Below are positions 49,365-58,596 of a stretch of 64,000 nt of DNA, piece after piece. The notes under the pieces are model-generated. The model did no database searches. It worked only from the letters and a program-made list of their open reading frames with translations, and was not told the origin of the DNA. Origin of the DNA: Puia sp963703355 (GTDB taxonomy: Bacteria; Bacteroidota; Bacteroidia; Chitinophagales; Chitinophagaceae); NCBI GenBank assembly GCA_963703355.1, contig OY969813.1:3224001-3288000 (forward strand), read 5' to 3'. The translations under genes were made by a program, and so were the position numbers. Within the stretch, counting starts at the first letter, position 1; the number at the start of each line of letters is the position of its first letter.

Positions 49365-50984
49365 TCATTGTTTTTTTGGAGCGTTGACAATTTTTAGCAA
49401 TTCAGCGTCCGGGTGATTGCGGGTTTCACATTGAATATCCAGGATCATCGTTGCGCCGTTAGCAGACGTATAGGCGGGCCAGTTAGGTAAGCCCGGTGTA
49501 TTTGGATTACCACTTCGCGCAAAACTTATCCAGGCGCTGCTGATTTTCGAAGCCAGGTCATAAGCTTCCTTACCGCCGCCGGTCATTTCTTCACAACGTG
49601 CGATATTATCGAACTGAAAAGCGATATCCATACAATGCATAGCCTTATACCGGCCATCATTAACAGGGGACTGCCAGGTAAACAGGTACATATATACCGG
49701 TGCTGCACCCCTCAATCCGGATTTTTGATCGGCTTGTTTGATAGCGAGTGTGCGAAAACCAAATTCGATATCATTATATTCAAAGGGCTTGCTGGTATTT
49801 GGGTAAGCTTGCTTCACCGCTGCCATAAAAGCGTCGGTCTGGTCACCATACTTGTTCTGTAAAATGACTTTCACATTTTCCATTGTCTGACCTTTCGGTG
49901 TAGGCGCAAAAGCAGCAAACTCATTCTTGGTGGTACCCACCAGGAGTGGTATATTTTTCGAAAGCTCCATGGCATTGGAATCCGCAGGTTGATTCGGGAA
50001 CATCTCACCATCCAGTACTGCGTTCCAACCGACATTTGCCGGCTTTCCTTCTTTTTTCAACTCCGATGCCACTTTTCTTATTGCTCTGTTACCGGCAGCA
50101 TTCAATTGATCATAAGGTAATTTCTGAAGGGAGTCGACCTGGGACGCCTGCAAGTGCAACTCATCGAGCAAAGCTGCCGCTACACGCTGCGAAACTGATT
50201 TGTCCGTGAAGGCGGTGATATAACTGCCGCTTTCTACGATGGCTTTGTGAAACAGCCCTTTCGCCCAGGGTGTATTCATCATACAGGTCACTTTTCCGCC
50301 GCCGCCTGACTGCCCGAATATCGTTACATTATCAGGATCGCCGCCAAATTGTGCTATGTTTTCTTTTACCCATTGCAGTGCCGCAACGATATCAGCCAGG
50401 CCAGCGTTTCCGGAGTTTTTATATTGATCGCCGTAAGCTGACAAATCTAAAAATCCTAAAATATTCAAACGGTGATTAATAGAAACCAAAACGACATCAC
50501 CTTTTTTCGCCAGATTCTCCCCGTCATAGGATGGCAGTTCAATGGATGAACCGGCCGTAAAGCCGCCTCCGTGCAGCCAAACCATGACCGGGCGTTTTTT
50601 ACCGTCATTTAAATTTTGTGTCCATATATTCAGCGTCTGGCAATGTTCATTGGAATAGCCCAGATCGTGGTTAAAAGCGAATTCAAATTCATCGTTCACC
50701 GTGGTAGTCGGATCGGTTGGGCAAACCGGCCCATAACTCATCGAACTCCGTTCGCCATTCCACGCCTTCGGTTTATGGGGCGCCGTAAATCGATCTGCTT
50801 CTGCATAGGGAATTCCTTTGAAGGTGAAAATTCCATGATGAATATAGCCTCTGACTTTTCCATTATCAGTAGACGTAACCGCGATGCCTTCACCGGCTCT
50901 TATAGGATCTTCGGTCTGGCAAAATGCTGAGAAGTTTAAAAAACAAATTGCAAACATCCATAACAGCCTTGCTTTTCTTTTCAT
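49365..50984 (-). CDS. Secreted type-B carboxylesterase
   Basis: An alpha/beta-hydrolase of the carboxylesterase/cholinesterase family with a signal peptide (LLWMFAICFLNFSAFC). Family signs: GIPYAEADRFTAPH, the EHCQTLNIWTQ disulfide motif, the oxyanion HGGG (147-150 of the longest frame), and the nucleophile elbow FGQSGGGGKV (Ser235), which has Gln in place of the usual Glu of GESAGG. The C-terminal part contains the catalytic His in the AMHCMDIAFQF context. The longest frame starts at 51011; the signal peptide favours ATG at 50984 or 50987. This gene marks the return to chromosomal backbone after element 2. Confidence 0.9.
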   Translation of the reverse strand: MKRKARLLWMFAICFLNFSAFCQTEDPIRAGEGIAVTSTDNGKVRGYIHHGIFTFKGIPYAEADRFTAPHKPKAWNGERSSMSYGPVCPTDPTTTVNDEFEFAFNHDLGYSNEHCQTLNIWTQNLNDGKKRPVMVWLHGGGFTAGSSIELPSYDGENLAKKGDVVLVSINHRLNILGFLDLSAYGDQYKNSGNAGLADIVAALQWVKENIAQFGGDPDNVTIFGQSGGGGKVTCMMNTPWAKGLFHKAIVESGSYITAFTDKSVSQRVAAALLDELHLQASQVDSLQKLPYDQLNAAGNRAIRKVASELKKEGKPANVGWNAVLDGEMFPNQPADSNAMELSKNIPLLVGTTKNEFAAFAPTPKGQTMENVKVILQNKYGDQTDAFMAAVKQAYPNTSKPFEYNDIEFGFRTLAIKQADQKSGLRGAAPVYMYLFTWQSPVNDGRYKAMHCMDIAFQFDNIARCEEMTGGGKEAYDLASKISSAWISFARSGNPNTPGLPNWPAYTSANGATMILDIQCETRNHPDAELLKIVNAPKKQ

Positions 50985-51011
50985 CATAATGGCTTTTATT
51001 GAGAATAACAA

Positions 51012-51393
51012 ATCTACATTTACATCTCCATATACTATCTTATAAAATTTGCTGAATTGTATTTAAGTTTATTGCGTTTCCATGTTCTCTACTCTATATA
51101 ACATCACGTTTATTATCTTACCCTAAAACTCTTTGAAATGATTCCTTATGTGATTGCATTTCCCTGTATAGAGTATGCATATTGGATAAACGGACAACGT
51201 TGTGAAGTTTCGGAAGGGCAGGCCCTTTAAAAATAAGCGCGGATTAGCTTTACCTATATTAAGGATTATAAATAATTAGCCCGTTAACTCCATTCTGTTT
51301 ACCTTCTCATTCTACTGTGCGTGATGATCTTCGTCGTCCCTTCTGCATTTTTCGTTCCTTTCCTCATTATTTAAAACCTTAAAATTTAAACCG
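51012..51393. other. Divergent intergenic region
   Basis: A 382-nt AT-rich gap between the divergent esterase and HabA-like genes. It must hold two promoters, but I could not single out a convincing pair of boxes. No ORF, repeat or hairpin of note was seen. Confidence 0.5.
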
Positions 51394-51834
51394 ATGGATG
51401 CTCAAATTTCCAGAAAGCTTAAGCTGCTGGGTATGTTCTTATTCCTACTGGGCCTTCTCACTGGCTTTCTGATGATGAATATTAAAAACCCAAAAATGGG
51501 ACTGGCGGCTCATATGGAAGGCGTAATGAATGGAACCTTTCTGATTGCGGTCGGGCTGATCTGGAGTGAATTGAAACTTAACAATAAGCTAAAGAAGGCT
51601 GCTTATTGGACACTGATTTATGGCACATTTGTCAATTGGTTTGTCACCTTGCTTTCAGCCTATTTTGGAACTTCGAAAATGACGCCCATATCCGGCCGGG
51701 GATTTGTGGGTACTGATCTCCAGGAAAATATAGTTCGGGCCGGCTATACCACTGTAGGACTAACCATGTTATTTTCAGTTATCGTCATGACCTATGGTTT
51801 AAGAGGTAAAATCCAGCCTTCAACAGGTTTGTAA
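51394..51834 (+). CDS. Hydroxylaminobenzene mutase (HabA)-like membrane protein
   Basis: 146 residues, four hydrophobic segments. The pattern LLGLLTGFLMMNIKNPKMGLAAHMEGVMNGTFLIAVGLIWSELKL resembles HabA family proteins as I remember them (NPRMGLxAHLEGVMNG), continuing with YGTFVNWFVTLLSAYFGTSKMTPI. HabA converts hydroxylaminobenzene to aminophenol in nitrobenzene degraders, but in most bacteria the role of relatives is unknown. The substrate cannot be inferred here. Confidence 0.65.
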   Translation: MDAQISRKLKLLGMFLFLLGLLTGFLMMNIKNPKMGLAAHMEGVMNGTFLIAVGLIWSELKLNNKLKKAAYWTLIYGTFVNWFVTLLSAYFGTSKMTPISGRGFVGTDLQENIVRAGYTTVGLTMLFSVIVMTYGLRGKIQPSTGL

Positions 51835-51876
51835 AATTCGTATTATTTGTTTTTAGTCTTTAAAATCATTTCGCCC

Positions 51877-52770
51877 CTATCTCCATAAAACCTCGAGCTT
51901 TTTTGACCAGGGACTTACCTGGCCGCCGGTCTTTTCATCCAGCAGGTCGATCACTTCTCCGGTTGTATAACTACGTTGATTACTGGCAGGAAACAAATGA
52001 AGGTAAGACCGGATAAAGCCGCCTTGTTCGCGCCGGTAAATTTCGTTACAGAGCAAAGCAATATTGCAATGAAACCATTTGAAATTCTGGACAGGCATCT
52101 TGGAAAACAGGCTGTCCATATCAAAAATTTTTCTGTAGGCGGGATGGTAATGATCTTTGATAAAGGAACAAAAAGCCAGCATATTCGAAAGGTCTTTAGT
52201 GGAGAGACTCTTGAAATAGTTCAAAGAAAAATACGTGGCGATCAATTCGTCGGCGAACATATCCGGTATGGATGCATGCTCCAGATCAAGCACAAAATAA
52301 TGTCCCAGCTCATGCAGGGAATAAATCAGTAAAACGGAGTTGATCAATTCTTCGGGAGATACATCCATCGACTTCATTAAGGAATCCAGGGCTGTTTTTT
52401 GATCGTAGATGCCGTTCAGGCGCAGAAAAAAATCATATGACATGTATGCGGGAATCAGGGCCCACCCGGAATCATAAGACAGATAACCATAGGGCACCTG
52501 CTCTGTGAGCCATTCGGCAGAATCCAGTACAGCCATTTTCAGTGAAAAATGAACGGGATATAATGGCTCGTAGAACCGGATCGCCCCTTCATAAGCCGAC
52601 TTTATTTTTTCCGCGCGATCCCTGTACCTGGGCGTGTAATACGTTTTTACTCGTCCATCCAGTTGTCCGGTCTGCCGGAGTGTAATCAGACTATCCACCA
52701 TACTTTGTGCTACCAGTCGGGAACTCATAAGCAGCATGACAGAAAATAGCAAACAACGTGTAAGGCGCAT
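51877..52770 (-). CDS. Secreted HELGH zinc-metalloprotease-like protein
   Basis: 297 residues. A signal peptide (LLFSVMLLMSSRLVAQS) is followed by an unrecognised domain. A zincin motif HELGH (153-157) occurs with a downstream Glu (DMFADELIATYFSLNYF, Glu175), the gluzincin arrangement HExxH...E. The whole has the look of an anchored peptidase of Bacteroidota, but no named family is recognised. It stands alone on the minus strand. Confidence 0.7.
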   Translation of the reverse strand: MRLTRCLLFSVMLLMSSRLVAQSMVDSLITLRQTGQLDGRVKTYYTPRYRDRAEKIKSAYEGAIRFYEPLYPVHFSLKMAVLDSAEWLTEQVPYGYLSYDSGWALIPAYMSYDFFLRLNGIYDQKTALDSLMKSMDVSPEELINSVLLIYSLHELGHYFVLDLEHASIPDMFADELIATYFSLNYFKSLSTKDLSNMLAFCSFIKDHYHPAYRKIFDMDSLFSKMPVQNFKWFHCNIALLCNEIYRREQGGFIRSYLHLFPASNQRSYTTGEVIDLLDEKTGGQVSPWSKKLEVLWR

Positions 52771-52944
52771 GCAGACTGGTTTTCACATCAAGATACGTGT
52801 TTCGCATAAATCTGATTCCGTGCATTATAATATATTTCAATGTAGCGAGGTAACTCAAGTGACAGACGGTAAGTTAAATGTGACTATAAACGGAGATCAC
52901 AATCATTCTTTACCTGTAATTTCAAAATAATTGCTTTGACTTAA

Positions 52945-53592
52945 CTAATTTGTATGGTCTTCAACTCTTTTTCCGCTCCGGACAATAACCCCAATAGAGG
53001 AAGCCAGCCACCAGAATGCCTGAATTCCGGCTATTGCCGTAACCCATACCGGTAGAATTAGATCCAGAAGAAAAACGATACCTAGCGCCGCAAACCCCAC
53101 ACCGATGAGTATGGCCAGCCAACTGAACCATTTAGGTAGAATATCTGATTTTCTCAATACGATGCCCAGTGGAATAAACAATGCCGGAGCGCCAATGATA
53201 AAGTATAGATGCTGCACAGCATATATAATATTCAATCCTATCAGGCTACCCAACGGAGGATCTTTAAATAATACAGCTATATAAAAAGTAATTTCGACCA
53301 GACTGATGGTCATTAGAATACCTGCTCCGAAAAAAACCATCCAACCTGCAAGAGTCTGAGTTGCCTCGGAAATAAAAACCAATGAAAATGCAAATAGGAT
53401 GATCAGAAACGGGCCGATCGTCTGTAGCCATGCCCCCCATAAAATGGATGCATAATAATGATGACCAAAAGTTATCAGTTGCTCATAGCTAGCCCCCGCT
53501 GGTGGCCCCGGGTTAATGTTAAAAGATATGAGAATCATCACTACTCCCATAGCCCCACAAATCCCGCTGAGTCTTTTGGTGTTATTTGTCAT
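52945..53592 (-). CDS. Six-helix membrane protein (DUF4386-like)
   Basis: 215 residues, about six hydrophobic segments (GICGAMGVVMILISF; ILWGAWLQTIGPFLIILFAFSLVFI; LAGWMVFFGAGILMTISLVEITFYIAVLF; NIIYAVQHLYFIIGAPALFIPLGIV; WFSWLAILIGVGFAALGIVFLL; AIAGIQAFWWLASSIGVIV). It resembles small DUF4386-like integral membrane proteins, but the link is weak. Its start overlaps the upstream DUF2141 fragment by 4 nt. Confidence 0.6.
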   Translation of the reverse strand: MTNNTKRLSGICGAMGVVMILISFNINPGPPAGASYEQLITFGHHYYASILWGAWLQTIGPFLIILFAFSLVFISEATQTLAGWMVFFGAGILMTISLVEITFYIAVLFKDPPLGSLIGLNIIYAVQHLYFIIGAPALFIPLGIVLRKSDILPKWFSWLAILIGVGFAALGIVFLLDLILPVWVTAIAGIQAFWWLASSIGVIVRSGKRVEDHTN

Positions 53593-53825
53593 AGATAAAT
53601 CATGTTAATGATAATAGACTGAGTGTTCCCTGTAAAATTGAATTTCGCATCTTTATCATGCGGTGGGCCCAGTTGACCCTTCGCGTCGTTGGATGCGCCA
53701 ACGCCTTCTTTTGGAATTCCAAAAAAATTGGAATCCATTTTCCCGTTTTTATTTTCATCATGAAATACGGATATGGCGTATTCACCCGGCGGCAGCGATT
53801 CAAAAACAACCACTAAAGAAGACAT
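53589..53825 (-). pseudogene. DUF2141 protein, N-terminally truncated
   Basis: 78 residues corresponding to the C-terminal half of DUF2141 proteins: VVFESLPPGEYAISVFHDENKNGKMDSNFFGIPKEGVGASNDAKGQLGPPHDKDAKFNFTG. The family normally starts with a signal peptide and an N-terminal beta domain of about 55-60 further residues. Here a stop codon lies just upstream in frame and the next 100 nt show no coding pattern, so the gene is truncated. The C-terminal end is intact. Confidence 0.75.
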
Positions 53826-54127
53826 ACGGCTTTGTATTCAACTTTTAAAGAATGTTGATTTAAAATTTTCTAAGATATGGCAACACGATAAAGGCAAAAA
53901 ATTGGAAGAAATTACATCGGCAAAATAAATTATATGTTTAATATGCAAGGCGGAAAAGCCATTAAAACATCCCTCGTACTTTATTTCATGCTATGTTATG
54001 GAATCTCCTAGAAATTGAAGTACTATCAAAGCCTTTTAATTTCGCAAAATTACTGAACTTATATTGGGTATACACATTTCCTGCCAGCGTTGCCTACTTC
54101 AAATAGTCTCAAAAAATGATTTAAACG

Positions 54128-54637
54128 ATGATTGAAAAGCATTATGTAAATAGAAGTGGATGGCTTAGAGCAGCTGTCTTAGGTGCAAACGATGGTATAC
54201 TTTCGACCACGAATTTGGCAATAGGTGTTGCTGCTGCAAGCGACACAAGAAATCCAATTGTCCTTGCGGCATTAGCAGGCCTCGTTGCAGGGGCTATGTC
54301 AATGGCAGCGGGAGAATATGTTTCAGTAAGTTCTCAATCTGACATTGAGAACGCTGACCTAAAACGGGAGGGAGACGAACTTAAATTGATGCCAGAAACA
54401 GATCAAACGCTCAGCCTTGAACCCAAACCGGTTTCGATTCAGGAGATGAATGAAAAGATCAGCAGACTACGGTTGGAAAGCTATACCACAAGTCTGGATG
54501 AAACGAAAACTGAACGCGCGCTGAAAAATATGAATCAGTTATTGCAAACCATGAAACCGAAGAATTGTAATTGTGATGGTGATATTAAACAGCCACCTGT
54601 ATTAGTTGAATCGGATTCCACTGTTATTAATAAATAG
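54128..54637 (+). CDS. VIT1/CCC1-family transporter fragment with foreign C-terminus
   Basis: 169 residues. The first 80 follow the VIT1/CCC1 iron/manganese transporter family: NRSGWLRAAVLGANDGILSTTNLAIGVAAASDTRNPIVLAALAGLVAGAMSMAAGEYVSVSSQSDIENADLKRE. After that, where relatives have a helical domain and three more helices, the sequence becomes soluble (PETDQTLSLEPKPVSIQEMNEKISRLRLESYTTSLDETKTERALKNMNQLLQ) and does not resemble the family. Function as a transporter is doubtful. It is a fusion or a truncated gene joined to a different tail. Confidence 0.75.
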   Translation: MIEKHYVNRSGWLRAAVLGANDGILSTTNLAIGVAAASDTRNPIVLAALAGLVAGAMSMAAGEYVSVSSQSDIENADLKREGDELKLMPETDQTLSLEPKPVSIQEMNEKISRLRLESYTTSLDETKTERALKNMNQLLQTMKPKNCNCDGDIKQPPVLVESDSTVINK

Positions 54638-54999
54638 GCATTAATATGGCGCCGGATGGTGTCCGATAACCCAGCCGAGAACATTGAATTCAAGATCTTT
54701 CATTCAATGATTATGAGAAAACGTCTTACGGTGGAAAAGAGCGCGAAGACGGTTTCTCTTTTATAAGAACCCGAAAAGTAGACGCCGGGTGAAATTCTTC
54801 AAAATTATCAAATGATACGACGAGATATTGAAAATAGCGTTGATTATTTAACGAGAATGATACATGATGATCCGCAGAAAACGAAATTCTTGATACGAAA
54901 AAAATAATTATATTTTCTGAATTTTGAGAGATAATATAATACTCCCCGAATTTGAGACCAGAGAGCTAGTTAATAATTTTCGTAATTTAACTATCTCAA
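54638..54999. other. Non-coding region before the IS3 remnant
   Basis: 362 nt without a convincing ORF. It contains short degenerate stretches (GATACGA, GAGAATGATACATGATG) but no array. Probably decayed sequence. Confidence 0.5.
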
Positions 55000-55281
55000 A
55001 TGAAAAAACAGACGCGTCGCAAATTCGCTCCAGCCTTCAAAACCAAAGTTGCTCTTGAAGCCGTAAAGAATCAGCAAACACTCGCTGAGCTCGCAAAGAA
55101 GTTCGAAGTCAATCCGATTATGATCTCACGCTGGAAAGCTGAGTTCCTGGCCAACATGGGTGCTATTTTCGAAGGTTCTGGCAAAGCATCAGATGAACCA
55201 GACATTGACACCCAGGAGCTGTACGCACAGAACTATTTAGAATTATGGAGATTGCAAACTTATCCTAAAAGACAAAACTAA
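55000..55281 (+). mobile_element. IS3-family orfA remnant
   Basis: 93 residues. The first 78 match IS3-type OrfA (KFAPAFKTKVALEAVKNQQTLAELAKKFEVNPIMISRWKAEFLANMGAIFEGSG...DIDTQELYAQ), an HTH transposase protein. The usual C-terminal leucine-zipper KLKMENDFLKK is replaced by an unrelated tail and there is no orfB downstream. I see no terminal inverted repeats. It is a deletion remnant of an insertion sequence. Confidence 0.8.
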
Positions 55282-55327
55282 ACGAGTTGGAAATTATAAA
55301 TGCATCTTAAAAAGAATAAATTAAATT

Positions 55328-55684
55328 ATGATAAGGAAAATAGTTAGTGTCGTGGCTGGTTACGCAATATTTGTGGTAACCTCGCTAGCGCTTTTTAAAA
55401 TTTCAGGACAAGATCCTCATTCTAATCCATCCACTTATTTTTTAGTTATCACGATAATATATGGCGCCGTTTTTTCATTTATTGCTGGATTTGTTACACA
55501 GCTTATCGCCAAATCAAAACTTAAATTAAGTTTTATATTGGGTTTTATTATTGCCGGATTTGCGGCATTTTCCTTATTAAAATCAGAAGGTAATCATTGG
55601 ACGCAAATGCTTGCTATTTTTATTTTTGCACCAATGTCAATATTGGGTGGATTATTTAGAATTAATCGTAGAAGAAGATCTTGA
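55328..55684 (+). CDS. Small four-helix membrane protein
   Basis: 118 residues, four hydrophobic segments (IVSVVAGYAIFVVTSLALFKI; YFLVITIIYGAVFSFIAGFVTQLIA; LSFILGFIIAGFAAFSLL; MLAIFIFAPMSILGGLF) and a basic end (RINRRRRS). No family recognised. It starts 46 nt after the IS3 remnant and stops just before the T9SS fragment. Confidence 0.55.
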   Translation: MIRKIVSVVAGYAIFVVTSLALFKISGQDPHSNPSTYFLVITIIYGAVFSFIAGFVTQLIAKSKLKLSFILGFIIAGFAAFSLLKSEGNHWTQMLAIFIFAPMSILGGLFRINRRRRS

Positions 55685-55992
55685 AATACGATAGATTGTA
55701 AAGATTGTAGTTGCAAAATTTCTGTTCCAAATGCTTTTCCACCAAACAATGACAGTCTAAATGATATTTTCAGACCGGAATATATTTGCTTATTCAGCAA
55801 CTATAATATGAAAATATTTAACCGGTGGGAGCAGCTCTTTTTTTCACTTCAAAGGATACCGTTTCAGGTTGGGACGGATCTATGGGTGGCCTGCCACAGC
55901 CGATGGGCACCTGCGTTTGGATGATAAGATATCCGGATCAGCTAACTAACAAGAATACCCATGAACATCGAACCGTTATTTTAATCAGGTAG
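55685..55992 (+). pseudogene. T9SS type-B C-terminal sorting domain fragment
   Basis: In one frame: CKDCSCKISVPNAFPPNNDSLNDIFRPEYI...MKIFNRWEQLFF. After a poly-T stretch it continues in another frame: TSKDTVSGWDGSMGGLPQPMGTCVWMIRYPDQLTNKNTHEHRTVILIR, then TAG at 55990. This is the gliding-motility-associated (type IX secretion) C-terminal domain. The N-terminal main protein is missing and one frameshift is present. A second copy of the last 24 codons lies at 56824-56895. Confidence 0.8.
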
Positions 55993-56166
55993 ACCCTGGA
56001 ATACAAAAACAAGCAGGTTTTTTCAATAAATCTTTCGGAGGCTCCGAAATGCGCTCAAACTAAATACCCAGATTTGCTGATCAAATTCATAAAATGTCTT
56101 TATGCAGTCATTCAGTTAGTAGTAACTATAAGCCAGACGGTATTAAGGCGAATTTAATCTGCCGAA

Positions 56167-56212
56167 GCAGTGCGGAATGAGTGCTGAACGGGTGCGGAAC
56201 CAGTGCGGATGG
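56167..56212. repeat. AGTGCGGA tandem repeat
   Basis: Four degenerate copies of AGTGCGGA with a period of 10-11 bp, just before the gene at 56247. Confidence 0.6.
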
Positions 56213-56246
56213 ACAAATTGATTTCGATAAAATTAAAAAGAAAAAT

Positions 56247-56813
56247 ATGCCTGAATCAAGAAACAACTTCGTCGTACGTGGCCTGTCCGGCACATTTGCG
56301 GGAATTGGTACTTTTCATACCCGCGGTAATAAAACTTTCTTAAGGAAAATTCGTGCCAAATCTTCTGTACCCGATTCAAAAGTACAGGTAGAAGTGAAAA
56401 AACGTTTTGCCGAATGTATTCGGTATGCAAAAGCAGCCATAAAAGATCCGGTCATCAAAGCGGCCTATGCTGCTGCAACAAAGCCGGGCAGAACCGCTTT
56501 TAACAGGGCGGTCACTGATGCCTGTCTTCCGCCAAAAATCACAAAAATGAATACAGGAAGTTATCATGGTCATCCTGGTGATCTTCTGAAAATAGATGCC
56601 ACCGATGATTTTAAGGTGATGACCGTTGAAATTTGCATTCATAACGTAAATGATTTACTCATTGAACAGGGAGAAGCGATCAAGCAAATAAATGAAGTTG
56701 AATGGCTGTATACGGCCACGGTCGCAAATGAACCATTCACTGGTTCAAAAATAACAGCCGTTGCTACCGATCTTCCGGGAAATAGAACATCACTGACTGC
56801 GACTGTTCATTAA
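56247..56813 (+). CDS. Conserved Chitinophagaceae-type hypothetical protein
   Basis: 188 residues from ATG at 56247. The N-terminus SRNNFVVRGLSGTFAGIGTFHTRGNKTFLRKIRAKSSVPDSKVQVEVKKRF and the end DFKVMTVEICIHNVNDLLIEQGEAI...EWLYTATVANEPFTGSKITAVATDLPGNRTSLTATVH match a family I remember as common, uncharacterised and often present in many copies in Chitinophagaceae. The C-terminal half reads like a beta-sandwich. It is flanked by two copies of a T9SS domain tail, so it may have been inserted or duplicated there. Confidence 0.7.
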   Translation: MPESRNNFVVRGLSGTFAGIGTFHTRGNKTFLRKIRAKSSVPDSKVQVEVKKRFAECIRYAKAAIKDPVIKAAYAAATKPGRTAFNRAVTDACLPPKITKMNTGSYHGHPGDLLKIDATDDFKVMTVEICIHNVNDLLIEQGEAIKQINEVEWLYTATVANEPFTGSKITAVATDLPGNRTSLTATVH

Positions 56814-56823
56814 AAACTTACCA

Positions 56824-56895
56824 ATGATAAGTTATCTGGATCAGCTGACTAACAAAAACACCATTGAACATGGTACTATTATTTTAATCAGATAG
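56824..56895 (+). pseudogene. Second copy of the T9SS C-terminal-domain tail
   Basis: MISYLDQLTNKNTIEHGTIILIR followed by TAG; 24 codons similar to the end of the fragment at 55685-55992 (MIRYPDQLTNKNTHEHRTVILIR). It stands alone after the gene at 56247. Confidence 0.65.
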
Positions 56896-57152
56896 ACCCC
56901 ACTCCCGCATTATATTTCCATCATCTCCTTCCGTCGAAGCGGCTGATCGCGGAGAAATTTCAATCCTCAGTTAGTGCTATCCTGAATTCGGGCGAGCTCA
57001 TCATGCACATTAAAAAACCCAAGGGTCTAAATCTTTTTTGACTGGATTTTTTATTTGTCACTCTGTTAGCCAGGTTAAATCTCACATTATAAACGCAATT
57101 TCAGGAGTAGAATTCTCGTTATACTTGTTAGAAATCGACTGATTGACTTGAA

Positions 57153-58370
57153 ATGGCCGCAAAAAATCCTTACCCGCTTCCCAAAAACGAAAGCCAACGA
57201 CTAAAGGCATTATATGAATATCAAATCCTGGACACTATCCCGGAAAAAGAATACGATGCAATTACGAAAATTGCGGCACAAATCTGCAACGTACAAGCCT
57301 CGTTGATTACATTACTGGATAAAGACAGGCAATGGTTCAAATCGAATTTTGGATTCGAGATTAGAGAAACACCTCGTGCATTGTCTTTCTGCAATTTCAC
57401 TATTCTGGATCCAAATAATATTACGGTAGTCCCCGACATGCGAAATGATATTCGGTTTTCAGGAAACCCACTTGTTACCGGGGAACCGCATGCCGTTTTC
57501 TATGCCGGAGCTCCACTGGTTATGCCCGATGGAAATGTGCTGGGATCAATTTGCGTATTAGATGGGAAAGCGCACGACCTGAATGAGGATCAACGCGATG
57601 CCCTGCTCGCTCTTGCCAATCAGGTCGTTACTAAACTCGAACTTAGCAAAAAAGTCCGTGAACTTTCATTGGCTCAGGCCAGAATAAAAGAATCAAATAA
57701 GAATCTACGGAATTTTGCACGGATAGTCTCCCATGACATGAAAACGCCACTTGCTAATATATTATTGATGTCAAGGTCCGTAAAAGCTTTTAAAGGAAAC
57801 ATAAAGGATGAAAAAGTCACGTCGTTCCTGGATATGATTGATCTGAGTACTAAAGAACTATTGGCATTTATTGACCAAATGCTGGTAAGTTCAGAAAAGA
57901 TCGATGATACGTCTAAAGATGGTGAAAAAACTGATCCGGCTAAGTTGCTCAACCAGGTAATTAACCTGATAGCTCCGCCTGGTAATATGAGTATAAAACT
58001 TTTAGGTAAGTTCCCGCCAGTTTTTATGGATAGTATGTCACTGCAACAGATATTTCAGAATGTAATCACCAACGCTATTAAATATAACGATAAGAAAAAG
58101 GGGTATATAAAAATAAAAATGAATACTGATAATAAATATCACCACTTTATTTTTTCAGATAACGGAATGGGAATAGAAAAAAGACACCTGAGTAAAATAT
58201 TTTCTGGCAAACAGATTTCTTATAAAAAAGACAGATTCGGAAATACCGGAACAGGTATGGGATTGAAAACTGTTAAGACCATTGTTCAAAAGGCTGGTGG
58301 TAAAATAAAGGTCACTTCAGAAATATCAAAAGGCACTCTTTTCATAATTAGTCTTCCCGTTTCGAAATAG
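57153..58370 (+). CDS. GAF-domain sensor histidine kinase
   Basis: 405 residues. A GAF domain (about 20-165, with LYEYQILDTIPEKEYDAITKIAAQICNVQASLITLLDKDRQWFKS and SFCNFTI) precedes a HisKA domain with the phospho-acceptor His194 (FARIVSHDMKTPLANILL) and a HATPase domain with N box QNVITNAIKYND, G1 DNGMGI and G2 GTGMGLKTV. No membrane segment is present, so it is cytoplasmic. No response regulator gene lies next to it. The catalytic residues are complete. Confidence 0.92.
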   Translation: MAAKNPYPLPKNESQRLKALYEYQILDTIPEKEYDAITKIAAQICNVQASLITLLDKDRQWFKSNFGFEIRETPRALSFCNFTILDPNNITVVPDMRNDIRFSGNPLVTGEPHAVFYAGAPLVMPDGNVLGSICVLDGKAHDLNEDQRDALLALANQVVTKLELSKKVRELSLAQARIKESNKNLRNFARIVSHDMKTPLANILLMSRSVKAFKGNIKDEKVTSFLDMIDLSTKELLAFIDQMLVSSEKIDDTSKDGEKTDPAKLLNQVINLIAPPGNMSIKLLGKFPPVFMDSMSLQQIFQNVITNAIKYNDKKKGYIKIKMNTDNKYHHFIFSDNGMGIEKRHLSKIFSGKQISYKKDRFGNTGTGMGLKTVKTIVQKAGGKIKVTSEISKGTLFIISLPVSK

Positions 58371-58596
58371 CTTTTTATTTTTTAGGAGTTCAGACATGCA
58401 TATCCGATAAGAAACAAAAGTTCTTCTCATCAGCAAAATAAAAGTTAATCGTTTAAGTAGCTTCCGGCCTTACGACTTTTAAAATCCTGTTGCTCTACCA
58501 CATTGATTCTAAATTTGAAATCGATATTTACCTGATTAGTTTGGCACTGGCTAATCGTTAGTCAATGGGTGTTATAATAATCAATACGGATTTTCC

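Noticed and set aside
49352..49369. TTTTATGCGGGAATCATT as a decayed third att core
   Set aside because: Only partial similarity with gaps and lies in the 3' end of the carboxylesterase gene; chance is a sufficient explanation.
52736..52930. Plus-strand ORF upstream of the six-helix protein
   Set aside because: Starts inside the signal-peptide region of the metalloprotease-like gene in antisense; no conserved features.
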